A stretch of DNA of 64,000 nt. Origin: Nannobrachium achirus. Taxonomy: Eukaryota > Chordata > Actinopteri > Myctophiformes > Myctophidae. This document shows, one piece after another, positions 22,697 to 34,797 of the stretch; the first letter of the stretch is position 1; every line of letters starts with the position of its first letter. Made by a program: the position numbers and the translations under genes. The stretch covers positions 56,372,668 through 56,436,667 of the forward strand of contig OY997647.1 in NCBI GenBank assembly GCA_963921795.1, written 5' to 3'. The notes under the pieces were generated by a model. The model was not told the origin of the DNA. It worked only from the letters and a program-made list of their open reading frames with translations, and searched no databases.

Positions 22697-24988
22697 CTGC
22701 AGCGCGCTGAATGCGCGACCTCGTGCGGTTCGGACCGTGAGACTGTCCGCCGAGTCGCCTGCGTTTCGTTGTGAGAGGGTCGGTCCCCGTGAAAAACGCG
22801 TTTTGGCACGAAACGGTTACGTTTCGCGCGTTTGTGACGCCCCCTAGGGGTCGAAGTGGAAATGCTTTTGGGGATCCGTTGAGTATGCCACCCCCGACCT
22901 GTGGTTGAAATTCAGTGCCGACTCAACCTATTGTTTGTGAGTTAGGGCAATTTTTTGCCAAACGGGCCCCTCCCGCTAACTTTGGAAGCGCGTTACGAAC
23001 GAACGGTACGAACTATCGAAATATCCTTTGACTATGTTTATCGCGTGGCTTCATAGATCATGTGTACCGGTTTTTAAGACATTTGAAGAAAATATGTAGG
23101 AAAAGGAGCAAAAAGTGTGTTTTGGAGAAAATTCAAGATGGCGGAAAATCTACCCATACGCAAATGGGCGTGGCCTATATCGGGAGATGCGTCTTGACCC
23201 AAGGAATCCAGGGAAAAAATAATTTTAATTTTCCGACCTACGGTTCAAGAGTTACGGGGCAAAACGTAAAGTTGGCCGTTATAGCGCCACCATGAGGCCG
23301 AGTGATGTAATTATTTTTTGATTAATTCTTACAATCATTATGAACCTCCTCGCCAAGTCTTGAAACTGTAGCCCCTATGGTTTGCGAGAGAAAAATAATT
23401 GAATGCGATTCCCATTATAAGTCAATGGGGAAAATTAATTCACTAATAAATTAATATCAATTAAACTATAGAACCTTTCTCTTAGCAAGTTACTAGCACA
23501 CCATTCCCGAGCAAGCCGGTCGATTTGACATATGGCGCGAGTGTGTGGGCGACCTCGTGCGGCGGTTCGGACCGTGAGACCGTCCGCCGAGTCGTCCGCG
23601 TTTCGTCGTGAGAGGGTCGGTCCCCGTGAAAAACGCGTTCTGGCACGAAACGGTTACGTTTCGCGCGTTTGTGACGCCCCCTAGGGGTCGAAGTGGAAAT
23701 GCTTTTGGGGAATCGTTGAGTATGCCGCCCGCGACCTGTGGTTGAAATTCAGTGTTGACTCGACCTATTGTTTGTGATTTATGGCTATCGTTTGCGAAAC
23801 GGGCCCCTCCCGCTAACTTTGGAAGCGCGTTACGAACGAACGGTATGGACTATCGAAATATCCTTTGACTATGTTTATCGCGTGGCTTCATAGATCATGT
23901 GTACCGGTTTTTAAGACATTTGAAGAAAATATGTAGGAAAAGGAGCAAAAAGTGTGTTTTGGAGAAAATTTGAAATGGTGAAAAATCTTCCCATGTGCAA
24001 ATTGGCGTGTCCTATATGGAGAGATGCGTCGTGACCCAAGGAATCCAGGGAAAAAAGAATTTTAATTCTCCGACCTATGGTTCAAGAGTTACGAGGCAAG
24101 TGGTCCGTTATAGCGACACCATGTGGCCAATTGGAAATGCTTTTGGGGATCGTTGAGTATGCCACCCCCGACCTGTGGTTGAAATTCAGTGTTGACTGGA
24201 CCTTTTGTTTGTGATTTATGGCTATTGTTTGCAAAACGGGCCCCTCCCGCTAACTTTGGAAGCGCGTTACGAACGAACGTAATGGACTATCGCAATATCC
24301 CTTGAGTATGTTCATTGCATGGGTTCATAGATCATGTGTACCGTTTTTTGTGCAATTTGAAGAAAATATGTCGGAAAAGGAACAAAAAGTGTGTTTTGGA
24401 GAAAATTCAAGATGGCGGAAAATCTATCCAGGCGCAAATGGGCGTGGCCTATATCGGGAGATGCGTCTTGACCCAAGGAATCCAGGGAAAAAATAATTTT
24501 AATTTTCCGACCTACGGTTCAACAGTTACAGGCCAAAACGTAAAGTGGGCTGTTATAGCGCCACCATGAGGCCAAATGACACTATTATTTTTTATTTAAT
24601 CCTTGAAATCATTATGAACCTCCTCACCAAGTCTTGAAACTGTAGCCCCTATGGTTTGCGAGAGAAAAATAAATGAATGTGAGTTTTTGCCATTCCCATT
24701 ATAAGTCAATGGGGAGAAATTAATGCACTAATAAATTAATATCAATTAAACTATAGAACCTTTCTCTTAGCAACTTACTAGCACACCATTCCCGAGTAAG
24801 CCGGTCGATTTGACATATGGCACGAGTGTGTGTTGCAAAAACTGTGGGAGGAGTAGCGTGCCAAACTTTGGGGAATCGTATGGACAGACATAAATAAATA
24901 AATAAATATGAGCGAGAACAATAAGTGTCCCATGCTATGCATAGGCACACTTAACTAGAATTGACAGAGTCAATTTTGACAAGTGTGC
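22697..24988 (+). repeat. Composite block, 2292 bp, HOR copy 2
   Basis: Landmarks are 23062, 23899 and 24336. The 837 junction is at about 23549. Counterpart of 15423-17714. Confidence 0.93.
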
Positions 24989-26447
24989 CTGCAGCGCGCT
25001 AAACGCGCGACCTCGTGCGGCGGTTCGGACGGTGAGACCGTCCGCCGAGTCGTCTGCGTTTCGTTGCGAGAGGGTCGGTCCCCGTGAAAAACGCGTTCTG
25101 GCACGAAACGGTTACGTTTCGCGCGTTTGTGACGCCCCCTAGGGGTCGAAGTGGAAATGCTTTTGGGGATTCGTTGAGTATGCCACCCCCGACCTGTGGT
25201 TGAAATTCAGTGTTGACTCGACCTATTGTTTGTGATTTATGGCTATCGTTTGCGAAACGTGCCCCTCCCGCTAACTTTGGAAGCGTGTTACGAACGAACG
25301 GTACGGATTATCGAGATATCCTTTGACTATGTTTATCGCATGGCTTTAAAGATCATGTGTACCGGTTTTTAAGACATTTGAAGAAAATTTGTAGCAAAAG
25401 GAGTAAAAAGTGTGTTTAGGAGAAAATTCAAGATGGCGGAAAATCTTCCCATGTGCAAATTGGCGTATCCTATATGGAGAGATGCGTCGTGACCCAAGGA
25501 ATCCAGGGAAAAAAGAATTGTAATTCTGTGACCTACGGTTCAAGAGTTACGAGGCAAGCGGTCCGTTATAGCGCCACCATGTGGCCAAGTGGAAATGCTT
25601 TTTGGGATTCGTTGAGTATGCCACCCCCGAACTGTGGTTGAAATTCAGTGTTGAATGGACCTTTTGTTTGTGATTTATGGCTATTGTTTGCAAAACGGGC
25701 CCCTCCCGCTAACTTTGGAAGCACGTTACGAATGAACGGTATAGACTATCGAAATATCCTTTGACTATGTTTATCGCGTGGCTTCATAGATCACGTGTAC
25801 CGGTTTTTAAGACATTTGAAGAAAATATGTAGGAAAAGGAGCAAAAAGTGTGTTTCGGAGAAAATTCAAGATGGCGGAAAATCTATCCTGGCGCAAATGG
25901 GCGTGGCCTATATGGGGAGATGCGTCTTGGCCCAAGGAATCCGGGGAAAAAATAAGTTTAATTTTCCGACCTACGGTTCAACAGTTACAGGCCAAAACGT
26001 ACACTGGGCTGTTATAGCGCCACCATGAGGCCAAATGACGCTATTATTTTTTATTTATTCCTTGTAATCATTATGAACCTCCTCTCTGAGTCTTGAAACT
26101 GTAGCCCCTATGGTTTGCGAGAGAAAAATTATTGAATGCGATTCCCATTATAAGTCAATGGGGACAGGTAAGGGTTAATTAATTTCTTAATAAATTCATA
26201 TCAATTAAACTATAGAACCTTTCTCTTAGCAAGTTGATAGCACACGATTCCCGCGTAAGCCGGTCGATTTGACATATGGCGCAAGTGTGTGGTGCAAAAA
26301 CTGTGGGAGGAGTAGCGTGCCAAACTTTGGGGAAATACATGTGTGTGTCCATGTCTGGCTTAAGTATGAGTGATAACAATAAGTCTGCCCATGCTATGCA
26401 TAGGCACACTTAACTAGAATTGACAGAGTCAATTTTGACAAGTGTGC
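24989..26447 (+). repeat. Composite block, 1459 bp with the 438-bp junction variant
   Basis: Landmarks are 25357 and 25795. The first body mixes alpha (AAGATGGCGGAAAATC) and beta (TTCCCATGTGCAAATTGGCG) features. Its junction GGCCAAGTGGAAATGC keeps the AAGTGG of intact monomers, so it looks closer to the original deletion than the common 437 form. About 25261-26447 recurs at 36676-37862 (offset 11415). Confidence 0.92.
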
Positions 26448-27896
26448 CTGCAGCGCGCTAAATGCGCGACCTCGTGCGGCGGTTCGGACCGTGAGACCGT
26501 CTGCCAAGTCGTCTGCGTTTCGTCGTGAGAGGGTCGGTCCCCGTGAAAAACGCGTTCCGGCACGAAACGGTAACGTTTCGCGCGTTTGTGACGCCCCCTA
26601 GGGGTCGAAGTGGAAATGCTTTTGGGGATCCGTTGAGTATGCCACCCCTGACCTGTGGTTGAAATTCAGTGTTGACTCGACCTATTGTTTGTGATTTATG
26701 GCTATTATTTGCAAAACGGGCCCCTCCCGCTAACTCTGGAAGCCCGTTACGAACGAATGGTATGGACTATAGACATATCCCTTGACTATGTTCATTGCAT
26801 GGGTTGGTAAATCATGTGTACCCATTTTTGTGACATTTGAAGAAAATATGTAGGAAAAAATGCAAAAAGTGTGTTTTGGAGAAAATTTGAAATGGTGAAA
26901 AATCTTCCCATGTGCAAATTGGCGTGTCCTATATGGAGAGATGCGTTGTGACCCAAGGAATCAAGGGAAAAAAGAATTTTAATTCTCCGACCTATGGTTC
27001 AAGAGTTACGAGGCAAGTGGTCCGTTATAGCGCCACCATGTGGCCAATTGGAAATGCTTTTGGGGATCGTTGAGTATGCCACCCCCGGCCTGTGGTTGAA
27101 ATTCAGTGTTGACTGGACCTTTTGTTTGTGATTTATGGCTATTGTTTGCAAAACGGGCCCCTCCCGCTAACTTTGGAAGCACGTTACGAACAAACGTAAT
27201 GGACTATCGCAATATCCCTTGAGTATGTTCATCGCATGGGTTCATAGATCATGTGTACCGTTTTTTGTGCAATTTGAAGAAAATATGTCGGAAAAGGAAC
27301 AAAAAGTGTGTTTTGGAGAAAATTCAAGATGGCGGAAAATCTATCCTGGCGCAAATGGGCGTGGCCTATATCGTGAGATGCGTCTTGACCCAAGGAATCC
27401 AGGGAAAAAATAATTTTAATTTTCCGCCCTACGGTTAAACAGTTAAAGGCCAAAACGTAAAGTGGCCTGTTATAGCGCCACCATGAGGCCAAATGACACT
27501 ATTACTTTTTATTTAATCCTTGAAATCATTATGAACCTCCTCTCCAAGTGTTGAAACTGTAGGCCCTATGGTTTGCGAGAGAAAATTAATTGAATGTGAG
27601 TTTTTGGCATTCCCATTATAAGTCAATGGGGAAAATTAATTCACTAATAAATTAATATCAATTAAACTATAGAACCTTTCTCTTAGCAACTTACTAGCAC
27701 ACCATTCCCGAGTAACCCGGTCGGTTTGACATATGGCGCGAGTGTGTGGCGCAAAAACTGTGGTCTGTGAAACGTGTCAAACTTTGGGGAAAAGCATGGA
27801 CATACATACATAAATATGAGCGATTGCAATAAGTTGCCAATGCTATGCATAGGCACACTTAACTAGAATTGACAGAGTCAATTTTGACAAGTGTGC
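26448..27896 (+). repeat. Composite block, 1449 bp, mosaic left half
   Basis: Landmarks are 26816 and 27253. It begins as an ordinary C-type monomer but switches by about 26700 (GGCTATTATTTGCAAAACGG) to the gamma variant otherwise found after 629 junctions. This suggests conversion. Its right spacer has the private GTGGTCTGTGAAACGTGTCAAAC variant shared with 61060. Confidence 0.9.
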
Positions 27897-28635
27897 CTGC
27901 AGTGCAGCTCGCTAAATGCGCGACCTCGTGCAGCGGTTCGGACCGTGAGACCATCCGCCGAGTCGTCTGCGTTTCGTTGTGAGAGGGTCGTTCCCCGTGA
28001 AAAACGCGTTTTGGCCCGAAAGGGTTACGTTTCGCGCGCTTGTGACGCCCCCTACGGGTCGAAGTGGAAATGCTTTACGGGATACGTAGAGTATGCCACC
28101 CCCGACCTTTGGGTGAAATTCGGTGTTGACCCGACCTTTTGTTTGTTATTTATGGCTATTGTTTGCGAAACGGGCCCCTCCCGCTAACTTTGGAATCGCG
28201 TTACGGACGAACGGTAAGGACTATCGAAATATCCCTTGAATAGGTTCATCGGGTGGGTTCATAGATCATGTGTACCGCTTTTTGTGACATTTGAAGAAAA
28301 TATGTGGGAAAAGGAGCAAAAAGTGTGTTTTGGAGAAAATTCAAAATGGCGGAAAATCTAGCCCTACGCAAATGGGCGGGGCCTATATGGGGAGATGCGT
28401 CTTGACCCAAGGAATCCAGGGAAAAAAGAATTTTCATTTTCCGATCTACGGTTCAAGAGTTAGGGGGCAAAACGTAAAGTGGGCAGTTATAGCGCCACCA
28501 TGAGGCCGAGTGATGTAATTATTTAACGATTTATTCTTAAAATTATTATGAATCTCCTCTCCGAGTTTTGAAACTGTATCCCATATGGTTTGCGAGAGAA
28601 AAATACTTGAATGTGAATTTTTGCATTCTCCCATT

Positions 28636-28795
28636 TTGGTGGTAGGCTTTACCCTGATCAATATCAAAAGTGTTTTTTGCCGATTACGTCGCCATTGTAA
28701 GGCGGATCGGAAAGAGAGTTGATAGCACACCATTCCCGGCCGAGCCGCACGTTTTGATGTATGTATTGCGGGGGTGGCGTAAATGGTGCGGGACT
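28636..28795 (+). repeat. Divergent replacement segment, copy 1
   Basis: GGTAGGCTTTACCCTG..TTTTTTGCCGATTACGTCGCCATTGTAAGGCGGATCGG and the following GCCGAGCCGCACGTTTTGATGT replace the normal monomer. The right part still aligns loosely (CACCATTCCCG..GTAGCGTGCC). A second copy is at 35557-35690. Probably an older monomer lineage surviving as a patch. Confidence 0.75.
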
Positions 28796-28835
28796 AGTAG
28801 CGTGCCGAAGTTTTTTTGAGCGATAACAATAAGTC

Positions 28836-28856
28836 TGCCAATGCATAGCATTGGCA
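28836..28856. repeat. Perfect 9-bp hairpin variant of spacer palindrome
   Basis: TGCCAATGC-ATA-GCATTGGCA. The usual spacer reads TGCCAATGCTATGCATAGGCA. The two forms look like alternative 5-bp losses from one longer perfect palindrome (see findings). Confidence 0.85.
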
Positions 28857-28897
28857 CACTTAACTAGAATTGACAGGGTCAATTTTGACAAGTGTGC

Positions 28898-29906
28898 CTG
28901 CAGCTCGCTAAATGCGCGACCTTGTGCGGCGGTTTGGACTGTGAGACCGTACGCCGAGTCGTCTGCGTTTCGTCGTGAGAGGGTCGGTCCCCGTGAAAAA
29001 CGCGTTCTGGCATGAAACGGTTACGTTTCGCGCGTTTGTGACGCCCCCTAGGGGTCGAAGTGGAAATGATTTTGGGGATCCGTTGAGTATGCCACCCCCG
29101 ACCTGTGGTTGAAATTCAGTGTCGACTCGACCTATTGTTTGTGATTTATGGCTATCGTTTGCGAAACGTGCCCCTCCCGCTAACTTTGGAAGCGCGTTAC
29201 GAACGAACGGTACGGACTATCGACATATCCTTTGACTATGTTTATTGCGTGGCTTCATAGATCATGTGTACTGGTTTTTAAGACATTTGAAGAAAATATG
29301 TAGGAAAAGGAGCAAAAAGTGTGTTTTGGAGAAAATTCAAGATGGCGGAAAATCTACCCATACGCAAATGGGCGTGGCCTATATGGGGAGATGCGTCATG
29401 ACCCAAGGAATCCAGGGAAAAAAGAATTTTCATTTTCCGACCTACGGTTCAACAGTTACAGGCCAAAACGTAAACTGGGCTGTTATAGCGCCACCATGAG
29501 GCCAAATGACACTATTATTTTTTATTTAATCCTTGAAATCATTTTGAACCTCCTCTCCAAGTCTTGAAACTGTAGCCCCTATGGTTTGCGAGAGAAAAAT
29601 ATTGAATGCGATTCCCATTATAAGTCAATGGGGAAAATTAATTCACTAATAAATTATTATCAATTAAACTATAGAACCTTTCTCTTAGCAAGTTACTAGC
29701 ACACCATTCCCGCGTAAGCCGGTCGATTTGACATATGGCGCGAGTGTGTGGTGCAAAAACTGTGGGAGGAGTAGCGTGCCAAACTTTGGGGAAAAGTATG
29801 GACAGAAAGAAAGACCTAAATAAATATGAGCGAGAACAATAAGTGTCCCATGCTATGCATAGGCACACTTAACTAGAATTGACAGAGTCAATTTTGACAA
29901 GTGTGC
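28898..29906 (+). repeat. Single monomer, 1009 bp
   Basis: The left end is CTGCAGCTCGC and the landmark is at 29266. The spacer has GTATGGACAGAAAGAAAGACC. The P at the right end has lost the PstI site (CTTCAG, 29907-29912). Confidence 0.91.
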
Positions 29907-31553
29907 CTTCAGCGCGCTAAACGCGCGACCTTGTGCAGCGGTTTGGACCGTGAGACCGTCCGCCGAGTCGTCCGTGTTTCGTCGTGAGAGGGTCGGTCCC
30001 CGTGAAAAACGCGTTCTGGCATGAAACGGTTACGTTTCGCGCGTTTGTGACGCCCCCTAGGGGTCGAAGTGGAAATGCTTTTGGGGATCCGTTGAGTATG
30101 CCACCCCCGACCTGTGGTTGAAATTCAGTGTCGACTCGACCTATTGTTTGTGATTTATGGCTATGGTTTGCGAAACGTGCCCCTCCCGCTAACTTTGGAA
30201 GCGTGTTACGAACGAACGGTACGGACTATCGACATATGCTTTGACTATGTTTATTGCGTGGCGTCATAGATCATGTGTACCGGTTTTTAAGACATTTGAA
30301 GAAAATATGTAGGAAAAGGAGCAAAAAGTGTGTTTTGGAGAAAATTCAAGATGGCGGAAAATCTACCCATACGCAAATGGGCGGGGCCTATATGGGGAGA
30401 TGCGTCATGACCCAAGGAATCCAGGGAAAAAATAATTTTCATTTTCCGACCTACGGTTCAACAGTTACAGGCCAAAAGGTAAACTGGGCTGTTATAGCGC
30501 CACCATGAGGCCAAATGACACTATTATTTTTTATTTAATCCTTGAAATCATTTTGAACCTCCTCTCCAAGTCTTGAAACTGTAGCCCCTATGGTTTGCGA
30601 GAGAAAAATAATTGAATGTGAGTTTTTGCGATTCCCAATATAAGTCAATGGGGAAGCGTTACGTTTTGCACGTTTGTGACGTTTGTGACGCCCCCTAGGG
30701 GTCGAAGTGGAAATGCTTTTGGGGATTCGTTGAGTATGCCACCCCGGACCTCTGGTTGAAATTCGGTGTTGACTCGACCTATTGTTTGTGATTTATGGCT
30801 GTTGTTTGTGAAACGTGCCCCTCCCGCTAACTTTGGAAGTGCGTTACGAACTAACGGTACGGACTATCGAAATATCCTTTGACTATGTGTCTCGCATGGC
30901 TTCAAAGATCATGTGTACCAGTTTTTAAGACATTTGAAGAAAGTATGTAGGAAAAGGAGCAAAAAGTGTGTTTTGGAGAAAATCCAAGATGGCGGAAAAT
31001 CTACCCATACGCAAATGGGCGGGGCCTATATGGGGAGATGCGTCATGACCCAAGGAATCCAGGGAAAAAATAATTTTAATTTTCCGAGCTACGGTTCAAC
31101 AGTTACAGGCCAAAACGTAAACTGGGCTGTTATAGCGCCACCATGAGGCCAAATGACGCTATTATTTTTTATTTAATCCTTGAAATCATTATGAACCTCC
31201 TCTCCAAGTCTTGAAACTGTAGCCCCTATGGTTTGCGAGAGAAAATTATTGAATGCGATTCCCATTCTAAGTCAATGGGGAAAATTAATTCACTAATAAA
31301 TTAATATCAATTAAACTATAGAACCTTTCTCTTAGCAACTTACTAGCACACCATTCCCGCGTAAGCCGGTCGATTTGACATATGGCGTGAGTGTGTGGTG
31401 CAAAAACTGTGGGAGGTGTAGCGTGCCAAACTTTGGGGAAAAGTATGGACAGAAAGAAAGACCTAAATAAATATGAGCGAGAACAATAAGTGTCCCATGC
31501 TATGCATAGGCACACTTAACTAGAATTGACAGAGTCAATTTTGACAAGTGTGC
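29907..31553 (+). repeat. Composite block, 1647 bp with an independent 638-bp step
   Basis: Landmarks are 30275 and 30913. At about 30655-30665 AATGGGGAAGCG joins TTACGTTTTGCACG. This is close to the 629 junction but with different left bases, and it is followed by a duplicated GTTTGTGAC. It is most simply a separate deletion event at the same place. Confidence 0.9.
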
Positions 31554-33845
31554 CTGCAGCGCGCTGAATGCGCGACCTCGTGCGGTTCGGACCGTGAGAC
31601 TGTCCGCCGAGTCGCCTGCGTTTCGTTGTGAGAGGGTCGGTCCCCGTGAAAAACGCGTTTTGGCACGAAACGGTTACGTTTCGCGCGTTTGTGACGCCCC
31701 CTAGGGGTCGAAGTGGAAATGCTTTTGGGGATCCGTTGAGTATGCCACCCCCGACCTGTGGTTGAAATTCAGTGTCGACTCGACCTATTGTTTGTGAGTT
31801 AGGGCAATTTTTTGCCAAACGGGCCCCTCCCGCTAACTTTGGAAGCGCGTTACGAACGAACGGTACGAACTATCGAAATAGCCTTTGACTATGTTTATCG
31901 CGTGGCTTCATAGATCATGTGTACCGGTTTTTAAGACATTTGAAGAAAATATGTAGGAAAAGGAGCAAAAAGTGTGTTTTGGAGAAAATTCAAGATGGCG
32001 GAAAATCTACCCATACGCAAATGGGCGTGGCCTATATCGGGAGATGCGTCTTGACCCAAGGAATCCAGGGAAAAAATAATTTTAATTTTCCGACCTACGG
32101 TTCAAGAGTTACGGGGCAAAACGTAAAGTTGGCCGTTATAGCGCCACCATGAGGCCGAGTGATGTAATTATTTTTTGATTAATTCTTACAATCATTATGA
32201 ACCTCCTCTCCAAGTCTTGAAACTGTAGCCCCTATGGTTTGCGAGAGAAAAATAATTGAATGCGATTCCCATTATAAGTCAATGGGGAAAATTAATTCAC
32301 TAATAAATTAATATCAATTAAACTATAGAACCTTTCTCTTAGCAAGTTACTAGCACACCATTCCCAAGCAAGCCGGTCGATTTGACATATGGCGCGAGTG
32401 TGTGGGCGACCTCGTGCGGCGGTTCGGACCGTGAGACCGTCCGCCGAGTCGTCCGCGTTTCGTCGTGAGAGGGTCGGTCCCCGTGAAAAACGCGTTCTGG
32501 CACGAAACGGTTACGTTTCGCGCGTTTGTGACGCCCCCTAGGGGTCGAAGTGGAAATGCTTTTGGGGAATCGTTGAGTATGCCGCCCGCGACCTGTGGTT
32601 GAAATTCAGTGTTGACTCGACCTATTGTTTGTGATTTATGGCTATCGTTTGCGAAACGGGCCCCTCCCGCTAACTTTGGAAGCGCGTTACGAACGAACGG
32701 TATGGACTATCGAAATATCCTTTGACTATGTTTATCGCGTGGCTTCATAGATCATGTGTACCGGTTTTTAAGACATTTGAAGAAAATATGTAGGAAAAGG
32801 AGCAAAAAGTGTGTTTTGGAGAAAATTTGAAATGGTGAAAAATCTTCCCATGTGCAAATTGGCGTGTCCTATATGGAGAGATGCGTCGTGACCCAAGGAA
32901 TCCAGGGAAAAAATAATTTTAATTCTCCGACCTATGGTTCAAGAGTTACGAGGCAAGTGGTCCGTTATAGCGACACCATGTGGCCAATTGGAAATGCTTT
33001 TGGGGATCGTTGAGTATGCCACCCCCGACCTGTGGTTGAAATTCAGTGTTGACTGGACCTTTTGTTTGTGATTTATGGCTATTGTTTGCAAAACGGGCCC
33101 CTCCCGCTAACTTTGGAAGCGCGTTACGAACGAACGTAATGGACTATCGCAATATCCCTTGAGTATGTTCATTGCATGGGTTCATAGATCATGTGTACCG
33201 TTTTTTGTGCAATTTGAAGAAAATATGTCGGAAAAGGAACAAAAAGTGTGTTTTGGAGAAAATTCAAGATGGCGGAAAATCTATCCAGGCGCAAATGGGC
33301 GTGGCCTATATCGGGAGATGCGTCTTGACCCAAGGAATCCAGGGAAAAAATAATTTTAATTTTCCGACCTACGGTTCAACAGTTACAGGCCAAAACGTAA
33401 AGTGGGCTGTTATAGCGCCACCATGAGGCCAAATGACACTATTATTTTTTATTTAATCCTTGAAATCATTATGAACCTCCTCACCAAGTCTTGAAACTGT
33501 AGCCCCTATGGTTTGCGAGAGAAAAATAAATGAATGTGAGTTTTTGCCATTCCCATTATAAGTCAATGGGGAGAAATTAATGCACTAATAAATTAATATC
33601 AATTAAACTATAGAACCTTTCTCTTAGCAACTTACTAGCACACCATTCCTGAGTAAGTCGGTCGATTTGACATATGGCGCGAGTGTGTGTTGCAAAAACT
33701 GTGGGAGGAGTAGCGTGCCAAACTTTGGGGAATCGTATGGACAGACATAAATAAATAAATAAATATGAGCGAGAACAATAAGTGTCCCATGCTATGCATA
33801 GGCACACTTAACTAGAATTGACAGAGTCAATTTTGACAAGTGTGC
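31554..33845 (+). repeat. Composite block, 2292 bp, third copy
   Basis: Landmarks are 31919, 32756 and 33193; offset 16131 from 15423-17714. Left end CGCGCTGAATGCGCG and the junction at 32405/32406 match. It differs by scattered substitutions (for example GTGTCGACTCGACC near 31772), and the flanks are different on both sides of P. Confidence 0.92.
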
Positions 33846-34797
33846 CTGCAGTGCGCGACCTTGTGCAGCGGTTTGGACGGTGAGACAATCCGCCGAGTCG
33901 CCCGTGTTTCGTTGTGAGAGGGTCGGTCCCCGTGAAAAACGCGTTCTGGCACGAAGCGGTTACGTTTTGCGCGTTTGTGACGCCCCCTATGGGTCGAAGT
34001 GGAAATGCTTTTGGGGAAACGTTGAGTATGCCACCCGCGACCTGTGGTTAAAATTCAGTGTTGACTCGACCTTTTGTTTGTGATTTATGGCTCTCGTTTG
34101 CGAAACGGGCCCCTCCCGCTAACTTTGGAAGGCCGTTACGAACGAACGGTATAGACTATCGAAATATCCTTTGACTATGTTTATCGCATGGCTTCATAGA
34201 TCATGTGTACCGGTTTTTAAGACATTTGAAGAAAATATGTAGGAAAAGGAGCAAAAAGTGTGTTTTGGAAAAAATTCAAGATGGCGGAAAATCTATCCCT
34301 ACGCAAATGGGTGTGGCCTATATGGGGAGATGCGTCTTGACCCAAGGAATCCAGGGAAAAATAATTTTCATTTTCCGATCTACGGTTCAAGAGTTACGGG
34401 GCAAAACGTAAAGTGAGCCGTTATAGCGCCACCATGAGGATGAGTGGTGTAGTTATTTTTCGATTTATTCTTAAAATCATTATGAATCTCCTCTCCGAGG
34501 TTTGAAACTGTAGCCCCTATGGTTTGCGAGAGAAAAATACTTGAATGTGACTTTTTGCATTGTCCCATTATAAGTCAATGGGGAAAAATTAATTCACTAA
34601 TAAATTAATATCAATTAAACTATAGAACCTTTCTCTTAGCAAGTTACTAGCACACGATTCCCGAGTAAGCCGGTCGTTTTGACATATGGCGCGAGTGTGT
34701 GGTGCAAAAACTGTGGGAGGAGTAGCGTGCCGAAGTTTAGAGAGTGCGCTTGTAAAGTCAATACTAGAATTGACATGGTCAATTTTGACAAGTGTGC
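33846..34797 (+). repeat. Single monomer, 952 bp, T-type
   Basis: The landmark is at 34205, with the short spacer. A one-base-short A-run at about 34358 shifts the open frame seen in other copies. This argues against coding constraint. Confidence 0.92.

Larger units (their letters stand above)
17715..24988 (+). repeat. Higher-order repeat, copy 2 (7274 bp)
   Basis: An exact continuation of copy 1: every landmark is shifted by 7274 (18083, 18712, 19149, 20163, 20600, 21614, 22051, 23062, 23899, 24336). Identity stops on both outer sides at the P module: upstream of about 10380 versus 17654, and downstream of CTGCAG at 24989. This fits unequal crossing-over in P. An assembly duplication cannot be excluded from sequence alone. 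Confidence 0.94.
27897..28897 (+). repeat. Divergent single monomer, 1001 bp
   Basis: The landmark is at 28270. It carries many private substitutions. From about 28636 to 28795 the usual AT-rich/CGAGTAAGCC segment is replaced by a divergent one. It ends with an unusual perfect hairpin at 28836-28856. Confidence 0.9.
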
